DNA of 48,322 nt from a virus: the IMG/VR virus record IMGVR_UViG_3300040806_000846, positions 1-48,322 of that record, one strand, 5' to 3'. Below the pieces are notes generated by a model. That model did not search any database, was not told the DNA's origin, and was given only the letters and a program-made list of their open reading frames with translations. The position numbers were made by a program, and so were the translations under genes. How positions within the stretch are numbered: position 1 is the stretch's first letter; each line of letters begins with the position of its first letter. Of the stretch, positions 38,901 through 45,879 are shown piece by piece.

Positions 38901-39312
38901 TTAATTTTGCTGTCTCTCTACTTAACTCTTCTATGCCTTCAAACTCCAATTTTGTGGCTTTATTTGCTCTTGGCTCCATGAGCCCTGGTTTGTTTCTGGC
39001 AAGTTTAGTGATATCATGATTATTAAATATTCTCAATGCTTCAGTCTTTTGACGTTCTGCTTCATTAAACTTTAAAGTTAAGTCTTGTGTAAGTTCTATT
39101 TGTCTTTGCATTCCTGCTTCTAAACTTCTAATAGTGTTTTCGTTCTGCTGAGCCGCAGTTTGGAGTGCAACATTTTGAGCAACATATTGTTCGATTTGCA
39201 TCGCTTGTTTCTCAATAGTATCGTTTAAGTTACCTACTATAAACTTGTGGGCTCCAAAAGCCAATGCTCCAACCACAAGCATATAAGGTAATGATTTTAT
39301 CATTCCTAACAT
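38884..39312 (-). CDS. Probable inner-membrane spanin (Rz-like i-spanin)
   Basis: A 142-residue protein with one N-terminal membrane helix (about residues 9-26, LPYMLVVGALAFGAHKFI) and a long coiled coil (about 30-92; EKQAMQIEQYVAQNVALQ and following). A basic-acidic C-terminal segment contains HDITKLARNKPG, a form common in Rz-type spanins. It overlaps the lipoprotein gene downstream. It is expressed in the late operon from 40657-40664. No endolysin is seen in this window. Confidence 0.78.
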   Translation of the reverse strand: MLGMIKSLPYMLVVGALAFGAHKFIVGNLNDTIEKQAMQIEQYVAQNVALQTAAQQNENTIRSLEAGMQRQIELTQDLTLKFNEAERQKTEALRIFNNHDITKLARNKPGLMEPRANKATKLEFEGIEELSRETAKLNEQDN

Positions 39313-40064
39313 GGTTTTGCTACTAATATCCTGTCTGTTTTTGGATTATGAAAAACAATGTTTCTGTTTATAGGCACAATGTTTAATTCACCTCTCATAG
39401 ACTCTAGTGTTTTAATTAAGTGTCTATCAAAGTCATAATCAATTGCTAAGTCATTAAGTCCTGCTTCTTCTAGTGTGGGTTTACCTTCACCAAAGCCAAC
39501 AAACTCTAACTTAATATTGTTCTTGGTGTCCATTAAATTTAACACATTTTCTTCAAAGGAACATTTAGTTACGTTGGAATCATTACAAATAAATTCTACT
39601 ATTGCTTGTTCCTTTTCTGTTTTTAATCTCATGTCATAATCCTCTTTTGTTTCATATGATTCAGATGACATTCTTACATATTCTGTAAGTTGAGGATCTG
39701 CTAATGAAAATTCGTTATCGCTTAATAATGGTTTTGCTTTCCAGTCTAATTCACCGGAAATGTTTTTTACATCTTTACATATTGCTTGTAGGTCTTCTAT
39801 CATAGATTCATTTCTATCTACTTCTATAAACACCATGTATTTGTTTTCTGGAGTTGGGTTTGGTGTAACTTCTACATCTCTGAAATCAAATGTACTCTTT
39901 TCTAAAAAGTTTGCTAAGTCATCACCTACACTTTTTTCTTCTACATAAAAACCAAATACAGCAACGTCTTCTTTCTCACCAGTCTTTGGTTCAAATTCAT
40001 CAATGCTGATCTTGTCTAATACAACACCTTTAAGGTCTTCGTGTTTGAGGTTTTCGTTTATCAT
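39306..40064 (-). CDS. Conserved late phage protein, unknown
   Basis: A 252-residue acidic soluble protein (MINENLKHEDLKGVVLDKIS to FHNPKTDRILVAKPC). It has an alternating strand/helix pattern, including KYMVFIEVDRNESMIEDLQ, a central ESYETKEDYDMRLKTE stretch and a basic end. It lies between the 190-residue gene and the spanin genes in a late operon, and overlaps i-spanin by 7 bases. Probably structural or morphogenetic by context; not recognised. Confidence 0.72.
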   Translation of the reverse strand: MINENLKHEDLKGVVLDKISIDEFEPKTGEKEDVAVFGFYVEEKSVGDDLANFLEKSTFDFRDVEVTPNPTPENKYMVFIEVDRNESMIEDLQAICKDVKNISGELDWKAKPLLSDNEFSLADPQLTEYVRMSSESYETKEDYDMRLKTEKEQAIVEFICNDSNVTKCSFEENVLNLMDTKNNIKLEFVGFGEGKPTLEEAGLNDLAIDYDFDRHLIKTLESMRGELNIVPINRNIVFHNPKTDRILVAKPC

Positions 40065-40636
40065 TATAATCCCATTCCAGGTTCTTGTTGACCAGCACCA
40101 CCAGGCACTGCCATTGGATCAGCAATGTCAACTGGAGTATCTAAACTTTGATCCATACCGTCTTGAATAGATTCCATATCAACATATGAATCTTCAGCGG
40201 CTTCAATTTGTTCTAAACTAAATTCGTCAACAAAACGTCTTGGCATTTTGATTTCAACTAACCAAATATCATGCTGTTCTGTTTTAGCAACACGTCTTGG
40301 TACGTTTTGTCTTACTCTGACTTCGGTGTCTTCTACACTTTTAATCTTTCTTGGTTTTAGTAACTTGTCTTTTTTGAAACTTACTTCACAGCCATTCTTT
40401 CTAAGCCTTAATATCGCTTCTGGATCAGGCATATCTTCATGTGGATACATTAGTGTAACTTCAATAAAGTATCTGCCTAACTTAGGTCCTGCAACTACTT
40501 CACCTTTATTCCAGTTCTTATATGCATACATATCAAATTGATCTAGTACACCTTCGAACTCTAAGAGCATATCCAACAAAGTATTTGTATCGGATATCTT
40601 TCTAATGTTATCGTTTATAATTTTAACTGTTTGCAT
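40064..40636 (-). CDS. Conserved late phage protein, unknown
   Basis: A 190-residue protein, first gene of the late operon. The N-terminal half contains DQFDMYAYKNWNKGEVV, GPKLGRYFIEVTLMYPHEDM and PDPEAILRLRKNGCEV; the last about 45 residues are Pro/Gly/Asp-rich and probably disordered (ending QQEPGMGL). The folded part resembles, by recall, a conserved protein in several marine T4-like phages. The next gene overlaps its end by one base. Confidence 0.72.
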   Translation of the reverse strand: MQTVKIINDNIRKISDTNTLLDMLLEFEGVLDQFDMYAYKNWNKGEVVAGPKLGRYFIEVTLMYPHEDMPDPEAILRLRKNGCEVSFKKDKLLKPRKIKSVEDTEVRVRQNVPRRVAKTEQHDIWLVEIKMPRRFVDEFSLEQIEAAEDSYVDMESIQDGMDQSLDTPVDIADPMAVPGGAGQQEPGMGL

Positions 40637-40656
40637 ATCAAGTTCCTATTTACAAG

Positions 40657-40664
40657 TATTTATC
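40657..40664 (-). promoter_or_regulatory. T4-like late promoter element GATAAATA
   Basis: GATAAATA on the minus strand, 20 bases before the ATG at 40636. It drives the operon ending with spanins and acyl carrier protein. Confidence 0.78.
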
Positions 40665-40812
40665 ATTTGATAAACTAATCTTTTAATTTACTTGATCAGC
40701 AAACTAAGTAATATAGTATGATATCAAATCATTACAATCTAAACTTTTCACAACATTACAGACGCAATGCCCTGTACCATAAGGGTAGGGTTTCTGATGA
40801 CAGGAGTACAAC

Positions 40813-41559
40813 ATGTCCAGGAAAAAACGTAAAGAACGCGAATTTAGAACAAGATTTAAGGAGAACAACCATTTGAAAATAATTAAAGGTGGTCAAGTCG
40901 AGACCATAACTAGACAACAAACAGTAAACATAGTTCCTCGTAACTTCAAACAAGATGATTTATTAGCGGCATTAGAGAACACTAATTTAAACATAGTGTT
41001 TACAACAGGCCCAGCAGGAACGGGTAAAACCTTATTAAGTACCTTGTACGCACTTAGAGAATTCAAAAACAAAACATACTCAAAAATTGTAATTACAAGA
41101 CCTGCCGTTTCGGTAGATGAGCAACATGGATTCTTACCAGGTACACTAGTTGAAAAAATGGCACCATGGACGAGACCAATATTTGATGTATTTGAACAAT
41201 ACTATCATCCTAAAGAGATTGAATATCTAGTAGAAAATAATACTGTTGAAGTAGCACCATTGGCATATATGAGAGGTAGAACTTTCAAAGAAAGTATAAT
41301 TATTGCTGACGAAATGCAAAATGCTACACAAGAGCAAATGAAAATGCTACTTACTAGAATAGGTGATGGTTCTAAATTGATAGTAACAGGTGACTTAGCC
41401 CAGCATGACAGAGGCTATGAAACTAATGGATTAAAAGTATTCCTAGAGAAATTAAAGGCTTTTAATAGTAGTAGAATTGATTTAGTTGAATTTGACAGCA
41501 GTCAAATTGAAAGACATCCTGCTGTTAGTGAAGTACTTAAGATTTGGAAACAATCTTAA
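40813..41559 (+). CDS. phoH: PhoH-like ATPase
   Basis: A 248-residue P-loop ATPase. Walker A GPAGTGKT is at 66-73, Walker B IIIADEMQ at 162-169, and the intervening ITRPAVSVDEQHGFLPG and YMRGRTFKES motifs are diagnostic of PhoH. PhoH is common in marine phages; its role in infection is not settled. The N-terminus is basic (MSRKKRKEREFRTRFK), suggesting RNA or DNA binding. It has an AGGAG ribosome binding site. The 170-base gap upstream holds no clear promoter on this strand: TTGATC at 40692 with TAGTAT at 40714 is a weak candidate. Convergent overlap of 23 bases with the next gene. Confidence 0.95.
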   Translation: MSRKKRKEREFRTRFKENNHLKIIKGGQVETITRQQTVNIVPRNFKQDDLLAALENTNLNIVFTTGPAGTGKTLLSTLYALREFKNKTYSKIVITRPAVSVDEQHGFLPGTLVEKMAPWTRPIFDVFEQYYHPKEIEYLVENNTVEVAPLAYMRGRTFKESIIIADEMQNATQEQMKMLLTRIGDGSKLIVTGDLAQHDRGYETNGLKVFLEKLKAFNSSRIDLVEFDSSQIERHPAVSEVLKIWKQS

Positions 41560-41755
41560 TTAGTTTTTCATAAACTAAATTACATAGTGGACCGAATTGA
41601 TCGTCTTCAATATCGTGAAGTTCTCTCATTCGGTCTACTGCACTCTGCACTGATCTTAAAGGGTCAGCACTACCCTGCTCAATATGTTTCCACACAAACC
41701 CATTCTTTCTAAACTCAGGTTCCTTGAGAATGTTTTCTGCTAATTGCTCAATCAT
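41537..41755 (-). CDS. Small soluble protein, unknown
   Basis: A 72-residue helical protein (MIEQLAENILKEPEFRKNGF to KLIKIVSKS). It overlaps the upstream methyltransferase-like gene by 8 bases and runs 23 bases into the convergent phoH gene. No domain recognised; the coupling and charge pattern support a real gene. Confidence 0.6.
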   Translation of the reverse strand: MIEQLAENILKEPEFRKNGFVWKHIEQGSADPLRSVQSAVDRMRELHDIEDDQFGPLCNLVYEKLIKIVSKS

Positions 41756-42302
41756 GTTTAGTTGCTACACAAATATAATATTCTGGTAGCAAGTCATCAT
41801 AATCATCAAATGCAAAGTGTGGATCAATACCTTCATTAGTCTGTATATATTTTGCAACCGGACATTTTAAATCTATAACTGCATCTTTAATGCTTTTTAC
41901 ATTATAATCAACCGTGATTAGTTTACCTTTATCATTTAGTGCATTATATAAATTAGCAAAGCCTTTATTTAATCTTGTTTGATATACGTCAGCAGGCATA
42001 CTAGGAACAAAGTTAGGCAAACTGCAATACATCACATCAAAAAACTTTTCTTCTAAATCATATGTACTTAACACATTGTATTCTATTAAGTTTTCACAGT
42101 CATTGTAATTATTTCTATCTGCTTGGAATATGGTTTGATTCCAGTCTTCAATAACATGTACTTCTCTTACTTTATCTTTCAAGTATTTGTATAGTGAACC
42201 ATCACCTCTACCAAACTCTGCTAGACCAACTTTTGCGTCTTTGTTATTAGTTAGTAGTTCAAGTAAAATATCTTCGTAGTTATCAAGTATGTTGTTCGAC
42301 AT
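41748..42302 (-). CDS. SAM-dependent methyltransferase-like protein
   Basis: The ATG at 42302 (MSNNILDNYEDILLELLTNN) lies inside the end of the upstream gene with AGAGAG nearby; a TTG start 54 bases earlier is less likely. The 184-residue product has a Rossmann-like motif I (KVGLAEFGRGDGSLYKYL), an acidic end of strand 2 (VHVIEDW) and a strand 4 segment (FFDVMYCSLPNFV), consistent with a class I methyltransferase. The typical NPP/DPPY motif is not seen, so substrate class is unclear. Confidence 0.6.
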   Translation of the reverse strand: MSNNILDNYEDILLELLTNNKDAKVGLAEFGRGDGSLYKYLKDKVREVHVIEDWNQTIFQADRNNYNDCENLIEYNVLSTYDLEEKFFDVMYCSLPNFVPSMPADVYQTRLNKGFANLYNALNDKGKLITVDYNVKSIKDAVIDLKCPVAKYIQTNEGIDPHFAFDDYDDLLPEYYICVATKHD

Positions 42303-43344
42303 AGTCTTTTGCTCTCTGTAATGTTGTTTCAAAAATCCATCTAAAGTCGTCTGCATCTAGTTCCACAGGATGACTGTTATAGTTTGCATTTGCTATTGCT
42401 GTTTCTACAAATAGATCACTATGCTTAGGCAAGTATCTTTGATATAGTTCCCAATCCTCAATGTAAAATTCAAATATTTCTAATAGTTTTACGGTGTCTA
42501 TGTGTCTGTATGCATCGTTACGTTTACGCAAACTTGCTTCTATAATAGCAGGAGCAAACAGACAATTTAGTTCACCATGTTTTAATCCTGTTCTAGGACC
42601 TATACTAAAACTTACATTATGAATATGTCCTAATGCACAATCCATTGCTTTACTACCCAGGAAGCCTACTTTAGCAAATGTTTCTCTGAGTTCAGCAGTA
42701 ACTTCAGTTGTGGGTAAATGTTCCATTGCAAGTTTAATGCCATGCAAACCGGCACCTTCCGCAATAGGGTGTTCAATTGTACTAGCCGCACCTTCTAAAC
42801 AGTGTGTAAGGGCGTCTACGGCTATTATAAGGCCCGTTCTATCGGGTAGTGTATCAGTTAGTGTACCGTCTAATATGAGTACATCAGGTCTACACTTTTC
42901 ATCATACACTGGCTTTTTGTTACCTGGTCCTCTGACAATCATAAGTCCTTTAGTTATTTCAGCACCACTGTATGTTGTAGGTACTGCTATAAAGAATGGC
43001 CTTACACCTGCTAAACTATTAAATATAATTCCTTTACCTAAGTCAACAATACTGCCTCCTCCCATAGCAAACACACAATCAGCATCACTGTGAGCAAACT
43101 CTTTGTATGCTTCTAGTATTTGATCGTTAGTTGGTTCTGTTAGATCACCGTATTGCTCACCCCACATAGTAACTGTATAACCAGCATTTTCTAATATTGA
43201 CTGTATACCACGTTCTCTGGCGGCAGGTGTACTTACAACAAATACATGTTCTAATTCATAATAGTGTCTTAGGTCTTTAATATGTTTATTAAGACCATCC
43301 ATTTCTAGTATGACATCTATGTTTTGTTCGTAAAATCTTGACAT
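42283..43344 (-). CDS. Iron-type (group III) alcohol dehydrogenase
   Basis: A 353-residue enzyme of the Fe-ADH/glycerol-dehydrogenase-like superfamily. The NAD-binding GGGSIVDLGKG (about 95-105) is followed by the metal-binding D177 and H181 in DALTHCLE, and further candidate His ligands in LGHIHN (about 239-243) and LKHGELN (256). All expected ligands appear present. It reduces or oxidises a carbonyl or alcohol. Similar enzymes occur in surface polysaccharide and phosphonate pathways. It is linked to the methyltransferase-like gene by a 20-base overlap. Confidence 0.88.
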   Translation of the reverse strand: MSRFYEQNIDVILEMDGLNKHIKDLRHYYELEHVFVVSTPAARERGIQSILENAGYTVTMWGEQYGDLTEPTNDQILEAYKEFAHSDADCVFAMGGGSIVDLGKGIIFNSLAGVRPFFIAVPTTYSGAEITKGLMIVRGPGNKKPVYDEKCRPDVLILDGTLTDTLPDRTGLIIAVDALTHCLEGAASTIEHPIAEGAGLHGIKLAMEHLPTTEVTAELRETFAKVGFLGSKAMDCALGHIHNVSFSIGPRTGLKHGELNCLFAPAIIEASLRKRNDAYRHIDTVKLLEIFEFYIEDWELYQRYLPKHSDLFVETAIANANYNSHPVELDADDFRWIFETTLQRAKDYVEQHT

Positions 43345-43387
43345 TTATCTAATTCAACCTGGTAGTTATGTATGTATTTAAGTTATG

Positions 43388-43395
43388 TATTTATA
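43388..43395 (-). promoter_or_regulatory. T4-type late promoter consensus TATAAATA
   Basis: Exact TATAAATA on the minus strand in the divergent gap, about 44 bases before the ATG at 43344. It would place the Fe-ADH/methyltransferase operon under late control. Confidence 0.65.
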
Positions 43396-43414
43396 TAACT
43401 CGGAGAGTCTTGGC

Positions 43415-43422
43415 CTTAAATA
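43415..43422 (+). promoter_or_regulatory. Possible late promoter element CTTAAATA
   Basis: CTTAAATA on the plus strand, 36 bases before the ATG at 43459. It keeps the TAAATA core but has T rather than A before it, so it is a weak candidate. Confidence 0.35.
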
Positions 43423-43458
43423 TTTGTTGGTTATAGAAAACCATTGGGAGAATATTGT

Positions 43459-43707
43459 ATGGATATTATAAGTAAAATTGGCGCCTGGGCGTCAGCACTT
43501 ACACATACAGGTTTATCAGTACTTGCACTAGGAGTTGTACTCGAAGTATTATTCTCAGGTAACGGAATTCCGTTTTGGCCTGATGTAAGTATAGTAGATA
43601 ATATTATGGGTATCCTTAAGGGACTTTCCGCAGAAGGATTGCTAGGTCTCGTAGGTGCTTTTGTTTTATACCACTTGTTCAATAGGCCAATGCCTAAAGT
43701 CAAGTAA
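43459..43707 (+). CDS. Small membrane protein with two TM segments
   Basis: An 82-residue protein; the ATG at 43459 has GGGAG 8 bases upstream and is preferred to the TTG five codons earlier. Hydrophobic segments are at about 10-32 (ASALTHTGLSVLALGVVLEV) and 57-75 (GLLGLVGAFVLYHLF), separated by a soluble loop containing NGIPFWPD; the tail is basic (RPMPKVK). A monocistronic unit between a divergent promoter region and a terminator. Holin or virion membrane peptide are both possible; not recognised. Confidence 0.7.
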   Translation: MDIISKIGAWASALTHTGLSVLALGVVLEVLFSGNGIPFWPDVSIVDNIMGILKGLSAEGLLGLVGAFVLYHLFNRPMPKVK

Positions 43708-43724
43708 AATTATAAGACTTTGGA

Positions 43725-43749
43725 AGAGGGACTTTATGTCCCTTTTCTT
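43725..43749 (+). terminator. Rho-independent terminator between convergent genes
   Basis: AGGGAC (43727-43732), 5-base loop, GTCCCT (43738-43743), then a T-rich run on the plus strand. It overlaps the last codons of the convergent minus-strand gene. Confidence 0.82.
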
Positions 43750-44363
43750 TTGACTTGAAAAGCAAACATGTAATCCTCACGTTCTGCTTCTGGGTTTGAC
43801 CAGTTAGTATTCAAATATGTTTCCATTTCATATTTGTTTTGTTTAACAAACAAGTCTACCATTCTTTTCACAGGACCTTTGTCATAATCAGGTCCACATA
43901 TAATAGTACCATCGGTACTTGCCCAATCCCATAGTTCTAATGTTTTACTAATTACTGTTTCTGTAGTATTAGGTGCTTGTTCTAGTTTATAAGGCAATAG
44001 TGTATAAATTAAATCATACTCTCTATTACCGTCCAAGGCTTCCATATCTACATCAAGTGGACTGGTATTATGATAGTTTATGTTTGTATAACCACTTAGG
44101 TCTTGTTTTGTTTTTTGATATTGTTGTGCCGCTAATGGGTGTTGTTCAAATATATCATGCAAGTGTATTGGATTCTCACTTATCCTTCTAACTAATGCAG
44201 TAGTCTTAGCAGTCGTTTTCATGAACTCATTAAGTATCATGTTACGTTTTGTTTGCTTTACATAGTTTAATAATACACAAGCAATATCTTTGTTGCTGTG
44301 ACCGGGTATTTCATTATCGATTTCGAGAGCCCTGTCGAGTTGACTTTCGGGAATGAGCTTCAT
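43734..44363 (-). CDS. Unknown protein, methyltransferase-like C-terminal half
   Basis: A 209-residue protein. The N-terminal half is helical (RALEIDNEIPGHSNKDIACV). The second half has the strand pattern YDLIYTLLPYKL, then ELWDWASTDGTIICGPDYD, then KYEMETYLNTNWS, which resembles the later strands of a class I SAM methyltransferase, but a clear glycine-rich motif I is missing. It lies downstream of the clamp loader gene, where T4 encodes gp62, yet it does not look like gp62. Confidence 0.6.
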   Translation of the reverse strand: MKLIPESQLDRALEIDNEIPGHSNKDIACVLLNYVKQTKRNMILNEFMKTTAKTTALVRRISENPIHLHDIFEQHPLAAQQYQKTKQDLSGYTNINYHNTSPLDVDMEALDGNREYDLIYTLLPYKLEQAPNTTETVISKTLELWDWASTDGTIICGPDYDKGPVKRMVDLFVKQNKYEMETYLNTNWSNPEAEREDYMFAFQVKRKGT

Positions 44364-44614
44364 TAGTAAACCTTTATTATTCTATAATCAAATGGCTCAA
44401 CAGTTCTGATTTCAAAGAACTTGTTTTGCATGTCTTTACCAACTATATGTGTAGGGGTCTTCTTACTAATTGCTTTGAGTTTGTAATGCTTAGGAACACG
44501 TTTGATAGTTTTAACACCATCTTCTTGTATCATTGTTTCAGAATGAAACCATACGGTTAGGTCGTATTCTTCATATATTAGTGTGTACCACCATTTTTTA
44601 ATTTCTTTAAGCAT
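44363..44614 (-). CDS. Conserved small phage protein downstream of clamp loader
   Basis: The ATG at 44614 (MLKEIKKWWYTLIYEEYDLT) lies inside the last codons of gp44; a TTG start one codon earlier is possible. The 83-residue protein is beta-rich and basic, with VWFHSETMIQEDGVKTIKRV and a C-terminus EPFDYRIIKVY. By recall it resembles a short conserved protein of T4-like cyanophages. Function unknown; it is linked to the clamp-loader operon. Confidence 0.7.
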   Translation of the reverse strand: MLKEIKKWWYTLIYEEYDLTVWFHSETMIQEDGVKTIKRVPKHYKLKAISKKTPTHIVGKDMQNKFFEIRTVEPFDYRIIKVY

Positions 44615-45536
44615 CAATACTATTTAGTTGAAGTGCAACTAAAGTAGCAGATAAGTTGATTTCTGGATCTGCTACAGTAACACTTTTACTAATACCGTCC
44701 CTAATAATTAAGATTGCTTGATCTTGTTGTTGTTCTGTGCTACCCCAAAGTTCTAAGTTTCTGTACATAAATTTGTATATGTCATCATACTCTTCGGGTC
44801 TTGCTTGGCTAACAATCAAATTCCTGGCTTCTTTATACTTGCTGGCTTTAAACAGATCTACTGCTGATAGCATCCAGTCACTACTAGATTGGTCACCTTC
44901 TTGTGGCTTTTGTAAAACATTATCGATTACATTTTGTTGTACTAAGTTTATGCATTTACGCAAATCAGGATATGTAGCCTGGCTATAAGAATCTAATGTA
45001 TCTAAATCTATTTGTACACCTTCTTCAATACAGATAGTTGCTATCCTGGCAATAAACTCTTTGATGTCTAGTTTCTCAATATGAAAGCCTTGACATCTGC
45101 TGTGCAATGCAGGAATAATACGTTGCGGGTAGTTACAAGTTAGTATGAATCTACAACTAGTGTGATATGTTTCCATCACACCACGAAGTGCCGCTTGACC
45201 ATTAGGCGTAATATAATCAGCCTCATCCAGCAATACATACTTCATGTCTCCAAATGGCATTGTGCTACTGAAGTTTGTGATCTTACTCCTGATAGTATCA
45301 ACACTATTTTCATTACTAGCATTTATTTCTAGTATGTCCATGCTGTCAATATCTAATTCAGAGAGAAGAACCTTTGCTAAAGTAGTCTTACCTGTGCCAG
45401 GTGCTCCACTGAAAAGTAAATGTGGTAATGCCCCTTCTTGGACCCAACCACTAACTTGCCCACGTTGTTTATCATCGCGGAATACATAGTCACCGATGTT
45501 ATTCGGCCTGTACTTTTCTACCCATAATTCTTTCAT
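44607..45536 (-). CDS. 44: Clamp loader ATPase (T4 gp44 family)
   Basis: A 309-residue AAA+ clamp loader large subunit (T4 gp44 has 319). N-terminal LWVEKYRP is the clamp-loader signature, Walker A GAPGTGKT is at 44-51, Walker B LLDEAD at 102-107, and the SRC motif (HSRCQGF) at 146-148 supplies the trans Arg finger. It opens the gp45 ring and loads it on primer-template DNA. It is 40 kb from the clamp gene in this window, unlike the contiguous 45-44-62 order of T4, and no gp62 is recognised nearby. Confidence 0.95.
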   Translation of the reverse strand: MKELWVEKYRPNNIGDYVFRDDKQRGQVSGWVQEGALPHLLFSGAPGTGKTTLAKVLLSELDIDSMDILEINASNENSVDTIRSKITNFSSTMPFGDMKYVLLDEADYITPNGQAALRGVMETYHTSCRFILTCNYPQRIIPALHSRCQGFHIEKLDIKEFIARIATICIEEGVQIDLDTLDSYSQATYPDLRKCINLVQQNVIDNVLQKPQEGDQSSSDWMLSAVDLFKASKYKEARNLIVSQARPEEYDDIYKFMYRNLELWGSTEQQQDQAILIIRDGISKSVTVADPEINLSATLVALQLNSIDA

Positions 45537-45543
45537 AAAATTC

Positions 45544-45774
45544 CTATACGTTGTTTGGCAAAATACTTATTGCAGTAACGTCATTATATTCGCCATTCGT
45601 GGAAAATGTTCTAGTAATAACAGTTTTCTTCACACCATTATCAATGTTTTCAAATGTAGTGAACTCTTGTGCAATTAAGCCTTCTCGAGGTTGTTCAAAA
45701 ATCATGTCATTAGCATAGTCACTGATGACTCTTGCTGACTTTTTGAATTCCGCTTTTGTGTTAAATGTTGTCAT
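45544..45774 (-). CDS. Conserved small phage protein, early
   Basis: The ATG at 45774 (MTTFNTKAEFKKSARVISDY) has GGAG 8 bases upstream; a longer frame from upstream would begin within the promoter leader. The 76-residue product contains ANDMIFEQPREGLIAQEF and KKTVITRTFSTNGEYNDVT. It is the first gene of the operon carrying gp44, from the perfect promoter at 45799-45827. Possibly a T4-like cyanophage conserved hypothetical; function unknown. Confidence 0.72.
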   Translation of the reverse strand: MTTFNTKAEFKKSARVISDYANDMIFEQPREGLIAQEFTTFENIDNGVKKTVITRTFSTNGEYNDVTAISILPNNV

Positions 45775-45798
45775 GTAATTTCTCCATAATAAGTGTGT

Positions 45799-45827
45799 AT
45801 TATAATACATCTACTTACACATGTCAA
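45799..45827 (-). promoter_or_regulatory. Consensus sigma70 early promoter of the clamp-loader operon
   Basis: Perfect TTGACA (45827-45822), 17-base spacer and TATAAT (45804-45799) on the minus strand, followed by a leader with GGAG. A late element faces the other way 12 bases beyond. Confidence 0.92.
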
Positions 45828-45838
45828 GTCTTTTATTT

Positions 45839-45846
45839 GATAAATA
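45839..45846 (+). promoter_or_regulatory. T4-like late promoter element GATAAATA
   Basis: GATAAATA on the plus strand. The predicted start near 45852 gives a leader of about 28 bases with GTAGGAG before the TTG start at 45880. Confidence 0.8.
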
Positions 45847-45879
45847 ACATTAAATAAAATTCGATTGTAGGAGATCAAA

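Noticed and set aside
40690-40812. Sigma70 promoter for phoH
   Set aside because: TTGATC and TAGTAT have 16-base spacing but poor boxes compared with the clear promoters elsewhere; not listed as a feature.
43734-44363. Assignment as clamp-loader subunit gp62 by position
   Set aside because: The sequence shows methyltransferase-like strands and no resemblance to T4 gp62.
44617-44626. CTAAATA before the 83-residue gene as a late promoter
   Set aside because: It is made of the last codons of gp44 (encoding LNSIDA); no independent support.
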